DNA of 49,982 nt, from positions 1 to 49,982 of the forward strand of contig DEHT01000108.1 in the NCBI GenBank assembly GCA_002352045.1, given 5' to 3'. Made by a program: the position numbers and the translations under genes. The notes beneath the pieces were generated by a model, which saw nothing but the letters and a program-made list of their open reading frames with translations, did not search any database and was not told where the DNA came from. The DNA is from Chitinophagaceae bacterium UBA2793. GTDB lineage: Bacteria; Bacteroidota; Bacteroidia; Chitinophagales; Chitinophagaceae. Every line of letters starts with the position of its first letter. Position 1 is the stretch's first letter. Positions 49,960 to 49,982 of this stretch are shown here, in pieces.

Positions 49960-49982
49960 TTGGTTGATTGGTTGATTGGTTG
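49960..49982. repeat. Short tandem repeat TTGGTTGA at the window edge
   Basis: Nearly three copies of the 8-base unit TTGGTTGA fill the last 23 bases, directly upstream of the short-chain dehydrogenase gene. The repeat is cut by the window end. Confidence 0.7.

Overview
This window looks like chromosomal DNA from a member of the phylum Bacteroidota, most likely Chitinophagales/Chitinophagaceae-like, although the family is an inference. The evidence is AT-rich DNA, promoters of the TAnnTTTG type with no clear Shine-Dalgarno sites, a full-length sprA gene, several secreted proteins ending in type IX secretion (T9SS) sorting domains, a primary sigma factor beginning MRQLKI, and menaquinone synthesis by the futalosine route. 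I see no phage, plasmid, insertion sequence or CRISPR array. Most of the window is ordinary housekeeping and surface-protein gene content.

Layout. 0-5.7 kb: a minimal T9SS cargo protein, malate dehydrogenase, a large T9SS type B protein with SprB-type repeats, and fabD. 5.9-9.8 kb: a pterin block (folE and two tandem 6-pyruvoyl-tetrahydropterin synthase paralogues), the menaquinone genes mqnB-mqnD, and a class IV aminotransferase. 9.8-14.4 kb: a signalling island with three NarL-type response regulators, one sensor kinase lacking its own sensor domain, one polytopic membrane protein, and an AT-rich 700-base regulatory gap. 14.4-18.2 kb: deoxynucleoside kinase, trpS, gatC, an ABC ATPase, a PduO-type cobalamin adenosyltransferase, and a tRNA with anticodon CAT next to degenerate repeats. 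18.7-25.7 kb: a T9SS cargo protein, an M20 dipeptidase, an exported superoxide dismutase, an LptF/LptG-like permease and small unknowns. 25.9-31.3 kb: the primary sigma factor, a two-gene secreted-protein unit (one member with a dockerin-like tail), and odhB/sucB. 31.4-39.2 kb: an unknown protein with kinase-like motifs, an RsmB-like rRNA methyltransferase, a beta-helix protein, a four-repeat surface protein, a subtilisin-like protease and fabH. 39.3-47.2 kb: ruvA and sprA. 47.6-50 kb: a fasciclin lipoprotein, a small exported unknown and a short-chain dehydrogenase.

How it fits together. SprA forms the outer-membrane channel of the T9SS, and the surrounding secreted proteins with type A or type B sorting domains are its likely substrates. 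FolE and the two PTPS enzymes would make a reduced pterin of the tetrahydrobiopterin type. MqnB and MqnD act in menaquinone synthesis. FabD and FabH start fatty-acid synthesis.

The most interesting points are: exactly 80-residue repeats in the protein at 34968-36212; a C-terminal module shared by two convergent secreted proteins that lack recognised sorting domains; kinase-like residues in an unannotated protein (31398-32444); a palindrome-bearing repeat beside the tRNA; a set of promoters whose -7 box lies 4-5 bases from the ATG, implying leaderless mRNAs; and shared short motifs in the two upstream regions of the response-regulator island. None of these is proven from sequence alone.
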